Assembly (NCBI GenBank): GCA_947495055.1
Contig: CANLXO010000004.1
Span: 62,001 to 126,000, forward strand
DNA: 64,000 nucleotides
DNA from: an uncultured Psychrobacter sp.
GTDB taxonomy: Bacteria > Pseudomonadota > Gammaproteobacteria > Pseudomonadales > Moraxellaceae
Direction: 5' to 3'
Shown here piece by piece: positions 36,122 to 45,518 of the stretch; positions within the stretch are counted from its first letter, which is position 1; every line of letters starts with the position of its first letter. The position numbers were made by a program, and so were the translations under genes. The notes under the pieces were generated by a model. It had not been told where the DNA came from and did not search any database. It saw only the letters and a program-made list of their open reading frames with translations.

Positions 36122-36151
36122 CTTCTTGGTGCTTTAGTGCTAAGAAGTTTT
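36122..36151 (+). terminator. probable terminator after GMC gene
   Basis: CTTCTT pairs with AAGAAG around a 14-base loop with partial inner pairing, then T-rich sequence. Confidence 0.5.
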
Positions 36152-36248
36152 TATGTTTTGGTAACGATAAATTTAAGACAGCATGATTTATATAAAACGT
36201 TTAGAACTCAAACTATAACTGTGGTTTTACATTGAAGGTAGACTTGTC

Positions 36249-36710
36249 ATGCGCTTTTTAGAGCTTAAAGTACCACCTGTAGTACAAGTTGTTGTCTCAG
36301 CCGCTGCTATGTATGGCGTCTCTAAAGTTGCGTCAAGTTTGCAGTTCTCAATTGAAGGCTCAACGGTGTTAGCAACGGGTTTAGGCGCTATAGGGTTAGG
36401 ATTAGGCGTTTTAGGAGTTGCTCAATTCAAAAAAGCGCAGACCACGCCCAACCCGCAAGCGCTCGAAAAGGCATCTAGTTTGGTGACTAGCGGCATCTAT
36501 CGATACACGCGTAATCCTATGTATGTCGGATTGACTCTAGTCTTGTTAGGCTGGGCATTTTATTTATCCCATTATTTAGCGTTTATAATCCTGCCTGTCT
36601 TTGTTATCTACATGACGCGCTTTCAGATTGAACCTGAGGAGCGCGCGATGACACGGTTATTTGGCACAGCGTATCAAAGTTATAGAGCCAAAGTTCGGCG
36701 CTGGATTTAA
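36249..36710 (+). CDS. isoprenylcysteine carboxyl methyltransferase-like membrane protein
   Basis: 153 residues with three to four hydrophobic segments. The SAM-binding signature of the ICMT/phospholipid methyltransferase group is clear: LVTSGIYRYTRNPMYVGLTL at about 77-96 and EPEERAMTRLFGTAYQSYRA near the C-terminus. Substrate in bacteria is generally unknown; lipids or small isoprenoids are possible. Its stop codon overlaps an ATG in front of phzF, so the two are probably cotranscribed. Confidence 0.82.
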   Translation: MRFLELKVPPVVQVVVSAAAMYGVSKVASSLQFSIEGSTVLATGLGAIGLGLGVLGVAQFKKAQTTPNPQALEKASSLVTSGIYRYTRNPMYVGLTLVLLGWAFYLSHYLAFIILPVFVIYMTRFQIEPEERAMTRLFGTAYQSYRAKVRRWI

Positions 36711-36745
36711 TGCTATTTGATAACAAATGCAGGAGTGAGACTAGT

Positions 36746-37561
36746 ATGCAACTTGAGATCAACGTAGTAGATGCTTTTACCGATGAGCTATTCAAGGGTA
36801 ACTCAGCGGCTGTAATAGTCACGGAGAATTGGCTGGCGGACGAGCAGATGCAGTCCATTGCTACTGAGAACAATTTATCTGAGACTGCGTTTTTAGTGGC
36901 GGGTAGCGCAGCGGATACTTATCACATTCGTTGGTTTTCACCGCTCACTGAGATTGCCTTTTGTGGTCACGCGACTTTGGCGTCGGCTTTTATATTGTTT
37001 AATAAATATCCTACTTTAAAAACCATTCGTTTATCAGCAAGAGCTATCGGTATGATGACCGTGATACAAACTGACAACGGTAAAATACAGATGAATTTTC
37101 CCAATGCCAAACCTATTGAATGTGAGGATATTCCTGAGAGTTTACTGGCAGGGTTGTCCATCGCGCCTGCTGAGGTCTATAAAAACGCTCAAGCTTATTT
37201 TGTCGTTTATCATTGTGAATCTGATGTCCTAAACGTGGTTCGTGATAACGATAAATTAAAGCAGCTAGCGCCTTTGGATGTGGTCGTGACTTGTCAGACT
37301 CAGTCAAAGCAGTTTAAAGATTTCGATTTTATCTCTAGATATTTTTGGCCTGCCAATGGCGGTGATGAAGACCCAGTGACAGGTTCAATCCATACAGGAC
37401 TGGCGCCATTGTGGGCAGATCGTTTGGGTAAAAACGAATTGGTTGCTTATCAAGCATCAAAGCGGGGCGGGGTAGTATATTGTGAGGTTGCAAGCGATAG
37501 AGTTTTGATTTCAGGCAACGCCGTTCAGTACTTAACGGGATTTATTACGATTAAGGAGTAA
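36746..37561 (+). CDS. PhzF-family isomerase-like protein
   Basis: 271 residues from the ATG at 36746 (AGGAG 10 bases upstream); the family start MQLEINVVDAFTDELFKGNSA matches this choice. The catalytic Glu of the family falls in NNLSETAFLV near residue 46. RWFSPLTEIAFCGHATLASA and GEDPVTGSIH-like text (GDEDPVTGSIHTGLAPLW) are diagnostic. PhzF folds like diaminopimelate epimerase; most members act on unknown small acids, and no phenazine genes are present. Neighbours suggest an operon with the methyltransferase-like gene and ynfA. Confidence 0.87.
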   Translation: MQLEINVVDAFTDELFKGNSAAVIVTENWLADEQMQSIATENNLSETAFLVAGSAADTYHIRWFSPLTEIAFCGHATLASAFILFNKYPTLKTIRLSARAIGMMTVIQTDNGKIQMNFPNAKPIECEDIPESLLAGLSIAPAEVYKNAQAYFVVYHCESDVLNVVRDNDKLKQLAPLDVVVTCQTQSKQFKDFDFISRYFWPANGGDEDPVTGSIHTGLAPLWADRLGKNELVAYQASKRGGVVYCEVASDRVLISGNAVQYLTGFITIKE

Positions 37562-37567
37562 TGGGGT

Positions 37568-37900
37568 TTGACTGAATTAAAGACGCTTGGTCTTTTTGCG
37601 CTGACCGCATTGGCTGAAATTGTGGGTTGCTACCTACCTTATCTTTGGCTACGAGAGGGTAAGAGTGTTTGGCTGCTTATTCCTGGTGTGCTGAGTTTGG
37701 CGGCCTTTGTCTGGCTATTGACTCTACATCCGACTGCGGTAGGTAGAGTTTACGCAGCTTACGGCGGAGTGTATGTGGTTATGGCGATTTTATGGTTATG
37801 GACTGTGAACGGTATCAGACCCACCACATGGGATGTATTAGGGTCTGCGATTGCACTATTAGGAATGGCGATCATTATGTTTGCGCCACGAAGCAGTTAA
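37568..37900 (+). CDS. ynfA: YnfA (UPF0060) family small membrane protein
   Basis: 110 residues from a TTG at 37568, supported by AAGGAG (37554-37559) 8 bases upstream, overlapping the phzF stop. Four hydrophobic helices; [20 protein letters not shown] and [20 protein letters not shown] are family signatures. YnfA resembles small multidrug resistance exporters and some members have been linked to dye or drug efflux. No role can be fixed here. Confidence 0.87.
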   Translation: MTELKTLGLFALTALAEIVGCYLPYLWLREGKSVWLLIPGVLSLAAFVWLLTLHPTAVGRVYAAYGGVYVVMAILWLWTVNGIRPTTWDVLGSAIALLGMAIIMFAPRSS

Positions 37901-38095
37901 AAGGTTTATTTATCGAATCAATATGTTAAAGGTGGCAAGGCTTCGACATCAGTGTTTGTTTTTATGCTACCTAGACCTTGTTAATAAGCGCTTACTTACG
38001 GATGCAGAGCAATTTGCTATAATAGATACTAAATTTGGCACCCTCTTTTCGTTATCTTGGCTGACAGGATAACGTTTCTTATTTGGTTGATATCT

Positions 38096-38728
38096 ATGCG
38101 TATTCGTAAACTTTTTAAATTTGAAAATGCTCATATCGTGCGTAACTGTAGCTCTGAGCGCTGCAAGCACTCCATCCATGGGCACAGTTATCAGATTGAG
38201 CTCATACTTGAGGCCCAGCGTCTTGATCAAGGCCAGATGGTCTATGATTTTGGCCTATTAAAATCATCTATCAAAGATATTATTGACAGCTTTGATCATG
38301 CCATTTGTTTTTGGAATCAAGACGATCCTGAGTATATCGAGGCATGCAAAAAATTTAGTGCACGCTGGATTAGTTTGCCCGTGTCACCATCAGCTGAGCA
38401 GTTCTCGCGGGTCATATTCTTTTGGGCGCAATCAATCCTAGCGCAGACGCAAATGCAAAACGGCGAGGCGGATGTGAGCGTTTATTCCGTCATTGCGCAC
38501 GAGACGGCGACAGGTTACGCGCAGTGCTTTGCCGATGATGTCGCCAACGCGCAGATGGGTGAGCTACGACTTGAGGACTTTGAATTTAGTGAACAAGTGC
38601 AAAGCGAATGGCATGATTCCAAGCTTTATGCCAAACTGATTAAAGGCGAGCGCTTTATCAATCCTACGGTATTGATGCAAGTGGATACCAAAGTTCAAGT
38701 GGATAGTAAAGAGACAGGCAGCCATTGA
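38096..38728 (+). CDS. queD: 6-carboxy-tetrahydropterin synthase family protein (QueD)
   Basis: 210 residues from the ATG at 38096. Zinc ligands His13, His28 and His30 (KHSIHGHSYQIEL), catalytic Cys23, and SFDHAICFW with the active-site Asp-His. QueD makes 6-carboxy-tetrahydropterin for queuosine and 7-deazaguanine synthesis. The protein is longer than E. coli QueD (about 120 residues), carrying an extra C-terminal half that contains SVIAHETATGYAQCFADD; the family's conserved Glu falls in AHETATG. Its stop overlaps the tsaE start. Confidence 0.85.
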   Translation: MRIRKLFKFENAHIVRNCSSERCKHSIHGHSYQIELILEAQRLDQGQMVYDFGLLKSSIKDIIDSFDHAICFWNQDDPEYIEACKKFSARWISLPVSPSAEQFSRVIFFWAQSILAQTQMQNGEADVSVYSVIAHETATGYAQCFADDVANAQMGELRLEDFEFSEQVQSEWHDSKLYAKLIKGERFINPTVLMQVDTKVQVDSKETGSH

Positions 38729-39228
38729 TGAGTGATATTCATACAGCAACTTTGACTTTACATTCTGAGGACGACACTCAGCGTTTGGCTGAGCAATTAG
38801 CGACGCTACCGCTCACGGGCAGCGTCTGGTTATCAGGTGATTTGGGCGCGGGCAAGACGACATTGACGCGCTATTGGCTGCAAGCACTTGGCCATGATGG
38901 CGCGGTTAAAAGTCCCACTTATACTTTGGTTGAGCCGTATCAAATCGAGCAAGCGGACGGCTTTATCAAATCGGTCTATCATGCCGACCTTTATCGTTTG
39001 CAAGACCCTGAGGAGCTCTCCTTTATCGGTTTTGATGAGTATCTCGATGAGCCAAATGCTTTGGTCATCATTGAATGGGCGAGCCGCGCTGATAGCTATT
39101 TGCCGCCGCCTGTATTGTTTATAGATATGACTCAAAGTGATACCAATCAAGACAGCCGAAAGGCTGCGCTGCGCTTATCTAAAGCAGGGCAGGCGCAAGG
39201 GCTAGAGCTATCAGCTATTGGCCTTTAA
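38728..39228 (+). CDS. tsaE: tRNA threonylcarbamoyladenosine biosynthesis ATPase TsaE
   Basis: 166 residues. The ATG at 38728 overlaps the queD stop (ATGA), pointing to translational coupling. Walker A SGDLGAGKTTLTRYWL has Lys43; VKSPTYTLVEPY and HADLYRLQDPEELSFIGFDE are diagnostic. It is the ATPase partner of TsaB/TsaD in making t6A37 on tRNAs. In many gammaproteobacteria amiB lies between tsaE and mutL; here it is missing. Confidence 0.92.
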   Translation: MSDIHTATLTLHSEDDTQRLAEQLATLPLTGSVWLSGDLGAGKTTLTRYWLQALGHDGAVKSPTYTLVEPYQIEQADGFIKSVYHADLYRLQDPEELSFIGFDEYLDEPNALVIIEWASRADSYLPPPVLFIDMTQSDTNQDSRKAALRLSKAGQAQGLELSAIGL

Positions 39229-39301
39229 CCTGTATCATATCTAGCTCTTAATCTTTTCAATTAGTTCCCAAAGTTTAAAATGGATCTCTAAAGCTTTTAC
39301 T

Positions 39302-41026
39302 ATGTCAGATAACCGCTTAAGCACACGTATCAAAAAGCTATCACCACTGCTCATTAACCAACTAGCAGCAGGTGAGGTCGTCACGCGCCCAGCCGCTGTG
39401 GTTAAGGAGTTACTTGAGAACGCTGTCGATGCGGGTGCTACTCATATTGAGGTGTGCATCACTCAAGGCGGTATGGGCATGATAGAGGTCATCGATAACG
39501 GTAGTGGCATTCATCCTGATGATATGATCATGGCGGTTACCCGTCATGCGACGAGTAAAGTGGCTGATATTGCCAATTTGCATGGTATCAGCACGCTTGG
39601 GTTTCGCGGTGAAGCGCTGGCGGCAACGGCTGCGGTGTCAAGGCTCACATTGAGCAGTAGTCATGATGACAGTGGTATCGGTCGGCAATTACAGGTAGCA
39701 GGCGTATTAGCTGATACGCCCAAACTTATGCCAGTGGTGCATCAGCGCGGTACGACGATCACCGTCAAAGACCTCTACTTTAATGTTCCTGCGCGGCGCA
39801 GTGATATAAAGTCGCTAGCTACTGAATTTATGCATATTGAAACTATTGTCCGCGAGGTGGCTATCGCCTGCGCCGATATAACACTGACGCTTTATCACGA
39901 TCAAAAAAAGCGCTTACATCTAGGTGCTAGTACTATCGATAGCGGTATTGAGTACACTATTGGTAATCTATTGCCGCTGCCAAGATTGGAGCAAGCTCTA
40001 GGCATATCGCTTAAGGATCAAGCGCTAGAGATACGAGTCGATTTGAGCAATCTGGTGTCGCAATCGAGTACCAAATCTGAGCACATAGCAGATGACAAAA
40101 GGCTCAGCGAGGCAAAAATCAGTGGCTGGATTTGGCCCAATCAAGATAAGACGGCAGGTCTGCCTAAGCTACTATATGTCAATGGGCGTTTGATCAAAGA
40201 CTCGCTGATTAGTAATCAGCTCAAGCAAATTGCATCAAGTGCAGGGTGCGATAGCATTCACTATGCGCTGTATTTTGAGCTGCCTTGTGAGTGGTTAAAT
40301 CTCAATGTGCATCCGACCAAGCAGCGGATTAAGATTAGTCCTTTGAACAATATACTCGCGCATTTAGGTCATGTGGTTCAAACGACATTGAGCCGATTGC
40401 CACCACCTAACGCTCTAGCAACTAATCTGTCTACAATGAACAACTCAGCTAATACCAAACCATTTTCACAGTCCGCTTATTTGGTACAAGCACCTATAGA
40501 TCAATATAGCGCATCGCCTACTATCAATAATAATCCTGTTATAGATCATGATTATCCATTAGCAAAAACGAATATTTATAATGACGATAGTGATACATCA
40601 TTAAGTGTTGATAATCAGAGTATCGATCTGGCAGTACATTTAGATAAACGTATGAGTTTGCCACTGTGTTTGGAGGTCATTCATGATGCAAAGGATAATT
40701 GGCAGTTTGAAGATAACGACGACAAGACATTGCCTTGGCTGCTCTTGTTTCATCAAGGTCAGTTGCTACTCATTAGCGAGCAAGACTGGTATACGCATAT
40801 CAATGCTCTATTTGATTCAAACTGGTTTACCCGTTCAGATTCTATCAGTACAGCAGACACCATCAATCAGCATCTAAACCAAGTTGCTAAGCAGATGTCA
40901 GCGCCAGATCTGCACGCATTTGTCGTAGATATTGATTATATACTTAAGTCTTTTGCCATCAGGGCTATCAACACCTCACATCTGCTTACGCTATTATTAG
41001 CAGCTCCTACAACGTCGCTCCAATAG
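39302..41026 (+). CDS. mutL: DNA mismatch repair protein MutL
   Basis: 574 residues. N-terminal GHKL ATPase: LAAGEVVTRPAAVVKELLEN, AVDAGATHIEV, DNGSGIHPDD and STLGFRGEALAATAAV. VNGRLIKD and LNVHPTKQRI mark the transducer domain. A low-complexity linker (about 370-445) leads to the C-terminal dimerisation domain. The metal-binding DQHAxxE endonuclease motif was not seen, in line with a MutH-type or Dam-less variant of uncertain kind. It links MutS recognition to strand removal. Confidence 0.95.
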   Translation: MSDNRLSTRIKKLSPLLINQLAAGEVVTRPAAVVKELLENAVDAGATHIEVCITQGGMGMIEVIDNGSGIHPDDMIMAVTRHATSKVADIANLHGISTLGFRGEALAATAAVSRLTLSSSHDDSGIGRQLQVAGVLADTPKLMPVVHQRGTTITVKDLYFNVPARRSDIKSLATEFMHIETIVREVAIACADITLTLYHDQKKRLHLGASTIDSGIEYTIGNLLPLPRLEQALGISLKDQALEIRVDLSNLVSQSSTKSEHIADDKRLSEAKISGWIWPNQDKTAGLPKLLYVNGRLIKDSLISNQLKQIASSAGCDSIHYALYFELPCEWLNLNVHPTKQRIKISPLNNILAHLGHVVQTTLSRLPPPNALATNLSTMNNSANTKPFSQSAYLVQAPIDQYSASPTINNNPVIDHDYPLAKTNIYNDDSDTSLSVDNQSIDLAVHLDKRMSLPLCLEVIHDAKDNWQFEDNDDKTLPWLLLFHQGQLLLISEQDWYTHINALFDSNWFTRSDSISTADTINQHLNQVAKQMSAPDLHAFVVDIDYILKSFAIRAINTSHLLTLLLAAPTTSLQ

Positions 41027-41058
41027 CATTAATAGTATTTTTAATCACAAGGTTGTCC

Positions 41059-42144
41059 ATGTCATCGTCCTTTTCTAGTTCATCGTCTAAGCTTAATGAT
41101 AATAGCGTCATCTGCTTAATGGCACCGACTGCGAGCGGCAAAACCGCATTAGCGTATGAGCTGTATGATACCAAGCGTTTTGAGCTAATTTCGGTTGATT
41201 CAGCGCTTATATACCGTGATATGAACATCGGCACCGCAAAACCTACTAATGAGGAACTCACCCATTATCCGCATCACTTAGTGAATATTATCGATCCGAC
41301 GCAAAGCTATAGTGTCGCCGAGTTTGTAGATGACGTGGCGCAACTCATCGCTCGCTGTCATCAACATGGCAAAATCCCTGTGTTAGTAGGCGGCACGATG
41401 ATGTATTACATGGCGCTGCTAGAAGGGCTCTCTGATATACCCGATAGCAGCGATGTGACACGTGCACAGGTCGAAAAGTGGCGACAAGATGCAGGCATAA
41501 AAGTGTTATATGAGTATTTGGCTAAAATAGACCCCGTTAGTCATCAGCGCCTAAAACCCAATGACACTCAGCGTATTACGCGAGCAATTGAGATTTACGA
41601 GCAGACCCATATCCCGCTTAGTGAGTGGCAACGCAAACCTAAACTAGCATTAGCGCACAACGAGCAGCAGAACTGGCATGCCTTATCTGTCCTGCCAGAT
41701 CGTCCTTGGCTGCATCAGCGTATCGCTCAGCGCTTAGATGTCATGTGGAATGAGGGACTGGTTGATGAGGTCATCGACCTATTAGAGCGTTATACGTTGA
41801 CGCCTGATATGCCATCGATGCGCTGCGTGGGCTATCGGCAAGTGCTTGAGTATCTGGTACACATCAAACACCCTGTATTCAAGCTACCGCATTTAGACCT
41901 TGAGTTATTCTATAAAACTTTTGCGGCGCAGACTGACAACGCTTCAACTCAACAAGCGTTTGCCTACAAGCAGATGCAAGACAAATCTCTGTATGCCACT
42001 CGTCAGTTGGCAAAACGTCAATACACTTGGCTGCGTAAACTTACACAATTATCTACTGCTAGCGCTCTAGATAAGCCAGATAGTCTTATTCAAAACCAGA
42101 CCTTCGCGACTATGACGCAGGCAAGAGAGTATCTCTTATCATAA
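41059..42144 (+). CDS. miaA: tRNA dimethylallyltransferase
   Basis: 361 residues; the ATG at 41059 has AAGG upstream, better than the TTG at 41053. P-loop APTASGKT (22-29), SVDSALIYRDMNIGTAKP, HHLVNIIDP, VGGTMMYYMALLEGLSDIP and the C-terminal TRQLAKRQYTWLR identify MiaA, which adds the isopentenyl group to A37 of UNN-reading tRNAs. A non-family insertion or extension lies at residues 265-290. Followed by hfq after 299 bases, so hfq probably has its own promoter. Confidence 0.94.
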   Translation: MSSSFSSSSSKLNDNSVICLMAPTASGKTALAYELYDTKRFELISVDSALIYRDMNIGTAKPTNEELTHYPHHLVNIIDPTQSYSVAEFVDDVAQLIARCHQHGKIPVLVGGTMMYYMALLEGLSDIPDSSDVTRAQVEKWRQDAGIKVLYEYLAKIDPVSHQRLKPNDTQRITRAIEIYEQTHIPLSEWQRKPKLALAHNEQQNWHALSVLPDRPWLHQRIAQRLDVMWNEGLVDEVIDLLERYTLTPDMPSMRCVGYRQVLEYLVHIKHPVFKLPHLDLELFYKTFAAQTDNASTQQAFAYKQMQDKSLYATRQLAKRQYTWLRKLTQLSTASALDKPDSLIQNQTFATMTQAREYLLS

Positions 42145-42443
42145 ACAATGCATGCGATATCAAACGGTTAACCATACATGAAGGAATCAATCACAATAAG
42201 TTGCAAAATCTAAAATAGATAGCTGTTATAATTTAGGAGTAGTAATCAACACTGCGTAAAAAGACTATAATAAACAAGTAGTTAACAGGATTGTTTACTG
42301 TCATAAAAGTAATCGTTTAAGCTTGCGTAGATACATTTAATAAATATTTGTAGTACTAAATCTAAAAATTGTAGTATTAGAACTCATAGTATTAAAACCG
42401 ATAACGACTATTAAAAATAATTATATTATCTAGGAGAGACCTC

Positions 42444-42983
42444 ATGTCAAAAGGACAAACCTTACAAGATCCGTTTTTGAACTCACTACGTAAAGACCGC
42501 ATTCCTGTGTCAATTTTTTTGGTAAATGGTATTAAATTACAAGGCCAAATAGAATCATTTGATCAATATGTTGTACTGCTAAAGAATACTGTCAGTCAAA
42601 TGGTGTACAAACACGCTATCTCAACAGTCGTACCTGCGCGTAACCCTAGAGGGACAACGACTACAGGAACCACCACAAGTGGCGCCTCAAGTACTGGATA
42701 CCAAGGTGGCGGTGCAAGTAGTGGCTTTGAGCGTAGTACCAGTAATACTGGCGCTGCTAATCCTAGTGGCGGTTTTGAAGATCGCGGTTTTGCCTCAAAT
42801 CGTAGCGGCTTTAATCGTGGCGGCTTTAGCCAAGGTCAAGATCGCGGCTTTGAGCGTGGTAACTTCGGTCAGGGTCAAGATCGCGGTTTTGAGCGAGGAG
42901 GCTTTGGTCAAGATCGTGGTTTTGAAAATTCACCTCAAGATACCAGTAGTGATGATAAAAACGATGACGTTAGCGATAGCTAA
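42444..42983 (+). CDS. hfq: RNA chaperone Hfq with long Gly/Arg/Phe-rich tail
   Basis: 179 residues, where most Hfq proteins have 70-110. Residues 1-70 are a canonical Sm core: [20 protein letters not shown], then [19 protein letters not shown] and [14 protein letters not shown]. From about 75 a Gly/Ser/Thr stretch passes into repeats of the form [11 protein letters not shown], then an acidic end. Hfq pairs small RNAs with mRNAs. Long Gly-rich tails are known in Moraxellaceae such as Acinetobacter. AGGAGA lies 8 bases before the ATG, and the gap upstream (42145-42443) is AT-rich with several TATAAT-like boxes. Confidence 0.95.
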   Translation: MSKGQTLQDPFLNSLRKDRIPVSIFLVNGIKLQGQIESFDQYVVLLKNTVSQMVYKHAISTVVPARNPRGTTTTGTTTSGASSTGYQGGGASSGFERSTSNTGAANPSGGFEDRGFASNRSGFNRGGFSQGQDRGFERGNFGQGQDRGFERGGFGQDRGFENSPQDTSSDDKNDDVSDS

Positions 42984-43004
42984 TTGATATCATAATAACT
43001 TCTC

Positions 43005-43032
43005 AAAGACCTGCTACTAAGTAGGTCTTTTT
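43005..43032 (+). terminator. rho-independent terminator after hfq
   Basis: AAAGACCT (43005-43012) with AGGTCTTT (43023-43030), T tail. Confidence 0.85.
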
Positions 43033-43236
43033 GCATCAAGGTAGGACTTAATAAGGTTTTGTACGGCCAGTTAGCTGTTTATAAAAGTATTGCTAACGAT
43101 GATTTACTACACATGAGTAGAATATAGTAAGATAGATAACTCTTCTAAAAATAGTCCTTTTAGAGATAGTGACTTATAAAAATAGTAACTTACAAAAACA
43201 GTGACTTATAAAATTTGACAGGCATTGAGCGAATAT

Positions 43237-44220
43237 ATGACTAACAATACCACGCACGCGCAATTTATCAACGCTGCTATTGAGGCGATTAATACTGAAA
43301 AATCAGCGCTGACTTTGTTGGCAGAACAAATAGATACGCGATTTGCACAGGCCTGCGACGTTATTTTAGCCTCTCAAGGCCGCGTGGTAGTAACGGGCAT
43401 GGGTAAGTCGGGTCTGATTGGCCGTAAGATAGCGGCGACCTTTGCCTCGACAGGTACGCCTGCGTTCTTTATGCATCCAGGTGAGGCCGGTCATGGCGAT
43501 CTAGGTATGCTAGTGCAAGGCGATGTCTTGCTTGCAATCTCAAACTCTGGCGAGTCAGATGAGATTAAGATGCTATTACCTGTGGTCAAGCGTTTGGGTA
43601 TTCCGCTCATTAGTATTAGCCGCGACCATAGAGGTATGTTGCCACGTGCCGCTGATATCATTCTGACCCTTGGTAAGTCACAAGAAGCTTGTCCACTCAA
43701 TTTAGCACCTACTTCGAGCACGACTGCCACTTTGGCGCTCGGTGATGCCCTAGCAGTGGCTTTGGTTCATGCGCGCAACTTTACCTCAGAGGACTTTGCC
43801 TTATCACATCCTGCAGGCGCGCTGGGTCGCCAATTGCTAACGCGAGTAGAGGATTTGATGCATACCTCAATTGATCAATTGCCACTCGTCAATCAGCAAT
43901 CAGTGCTACGTGAAGCGCTATTTACGATGACTCACGGACGCTTGGGTATGACAGTAGTGACTGATGATGAGCAAAAGGTCGTCGGTATATTCACCGATGG
44001 CGATTTGCGCCGCGTGCTTGAGCGGGGTCTTGATTTATCCGTACCTATACATGAGGTGATGACGACAAATCCACGTCAGGTTAGCAAAACTATGCGCGCC
44101 TCAGACGCTCTTAGCGTTATGAATGAGAAGGGTATTAGTCAGCTGTTAGTCATGGACGATGATGATCATTTGCAAGCCATTATAACGGTTCATGATTTGT
44201 TGCAAGCTGGGGTCAAATAA
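43237..44220 (+). CDS. kdsD: D-arabinose-5-phosphate isomerase
   Basis: 327 residues from the ATG at 43237 (a TTG at 43225 is the alternative). An SIS sugar-isomerase domain contains VVVTGMGKSGLIGRKIAATF, HPGEAGHGDLGM, ISNSGESDE and CPLNLAPTSSTTATLALGD. Two CBS domains follow at about 210-325. It makes arabinose 5-phosphate for Kdo, the LPS inner-core sugar. First gene of the kdsD-kdsC-lptC-lptA-lptB run. Upstream at about 43165-43208, GTGACTTATAAAA-like phrases repeat. Confidence 0.94.
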   Translation: MTNNTTHAQFINAAIEAINTEKSALTLLAEQIDTRFAQACDVILASQGRVVVTGMGKSGLIGRKIAATFASTGTPAFFMHPGEAGHGDLGMLVQGDVLLAISNSGESDEIKMLLPVVKRLGIPLISISRDHRGMLPRAADIILTLGKSQEACPLNLAPTSSTTATLALGDALAVALVHARNFTSEDFALSHPAGALGRQLLTRVEDLMHTSIDQLPLVNQQSVLREALFTMTHGRLGMTVVTDDEQKVVGIFTDGDLRRVLERGLDLSVPIHEVMTTNPRQVSKTMRASDALSVMNEKGISQLLVMDDDDHLQAIITVHDLLQAGVK

Positions 44221-44297
44221 AGAAGTATTTTTTCAATACTTATTGAGCTACAAGACTTATTGAGCTATAAGATTCATTGAACTATGAGAGACAGATT

Positions 44298-44858
44298 ATG
44301 CAAGATCTAACAAAAAAAGCAGGCCAAGTTAAACTCCTCATAATGGACGTAGATGGTATTTTGTCTAATGGACAAATTATCTATGACGCCAATGGTATTG
44401 AGACTAAAGCATTTTCGGTACAAGATGGCGTTGGAGTCAAATCGCTATCACGCTATGGCATACTAACAGCCATTATCACAGGCCGTAGTAGCCCTATGGT
44501 AGACAAACGGGCAAAAGAGATGGGTGTTAAATATGTCGTACAGGGCCGTGATGATAAACTTGTGGCGTTAAATGAGCTACTTGATATGTTAGATCCTGCC
44601 CTTAATATTACGACCGCTGATTGCGCCTACATGGGTGATGATTTGCCAGATATCAAAGCCATGCAAACAGTAGGCTTTGCCGCGACGGTTCCCAATGCTC
44701 ACTCAGAGGTGATTAATCGTAGTGACATGGTGACAACGCGAGCGGGTGGTACTGGCGCGGTACGTGAAGTCTGTGATCTCATTCTAAAAGGTCATGGACA
44801 TTATCAGGACTTTATCGCGCACTATACATTAGATCAGACGCAGGATGGTTTATCGTGA
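44298..44858 (+). CDS. kdsC: 3-deoxy-D-manno-octulosonate 8-phosphate phosphatase
   Basis: 186 residues from the ATG at 44298. HAD-type phosphatase without cap: nucleophile Asp17 and Asp19 in IMDVDGILSNG, Thr/Ser motif in ITGRSS, Lys in the C-terminal half, and YMGDDLPDIKAM for Mg binding. It removes phosphate from Kdo 8-phosphate. Its stop overlaps the GTG start of lptC, indicating coupling. Confidence 0.94.
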   Translation: MQDLTKKAGQVKLLIMDVDGILSNGQIIYDANGIETKAFSVQDGVGVKSLSRYGILTAIITGRSSPMVDKRAKEMGVKYVVQGRDDKLVALNELLDMLDPALNITTADCAYMGDDLPDIKAMQTVGFAATVPNAHSEVINRSDMVTTRAGGTGAVREVCDLILKGHGHYQDFIAHYTLDQTQDGLS

Positions 44859-45436
44859 ATACTCGTGTTCTTATTGTCCTAGCCCTTATTATCGCAGGCA
44901 TTGCCGGTTGGTTCTTTCAGCAGCAAGGCGAGATTACGCCGCCTGTTAATATTGAAGCGACTGATGTAGATTATGAGGCCACTGATATCAAAGCGGTGCA
45001 AACCAATGATGAGGGCGAAACAGAGTATGAGCTTAGCGCTGAGTCCTTGACCCATAATCCTAAGACCAATCAAGATGAGATGTCTGGGATCACTATGAAT
45101 TGGCAGCCCTCTGATGAGCAGCGCTATCTGATTGAAGCAGGTAGCGCCGCTATCAATCAGCAAAGTGGTGATCTACGTTTAGGTGGCGGTTTTAGCTTGG
45201 TGAGCGAAGAAAAAAGCGCCTCTGATATCGAACCCATCAAGGTCACAGGTCAAACACTCATAGGTAATACTAAAACGCGCCAAGTCTATAGCAATGAGCC
45301 TGTCAAGGTCGAGCAGGGCATGAACCGCTTTAGCGCCTCAAGCATGACTGCTAATCTTGAAACCGGCGAGTATGAGTTTGGGCAAGTAGCAGTAACTTTT
45401 ACCCCGTCTGAGCGTCAAGATAAAGCGCTGTTTTAG
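44855..45436 (+). CDS. lptC: LPS export system protein LptC
   Basis: 193 residues. GTG start overlapping the kdsC stop by four bases. One N-terminal membrane helix (VLIVLALIIAGIAGWFF) anchors it in the inner membrane, followed by a periplasmic beta-jellyroll domain of the LptC type. It passes LPS from LptB2FG to LptA. Sequence is weakly conserved in this family; the assignment rests largely on topology and position between kdsC and lptA. Confidence 0.88.
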   Translation: MNTRVLIVLALIIAGIAGWFFQQQGEITPPVNIEATDVDYEATDIKAVQTNDEGETEYELSAESLTHNPKTNQDEMSGITMNWQPSDEQRYLIEAGSAAINQQSGDLRLGGGFSLVSEEKSASDIEPIKVTGQTLIGNTKTRQVYSNEPVKVEQGMNRFSASSMTANLETGEYEFGQVAVTFTPSERQDKALF

Positions 45437-45518
45437 AACCTTAATGCAATAATGTAAAAATGCAATGATGTGACACTTTACTAAGGCATTTGCAACGACA
45501 ATAACAAGAGACCCTTTT

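Noticed and set aside
42679..42987. 102-residue ORF within hfq
   Set aside because: Frame shadow of the repetitive hfq tail; low-complexity Ala/Val/Ile composition and no start signal.
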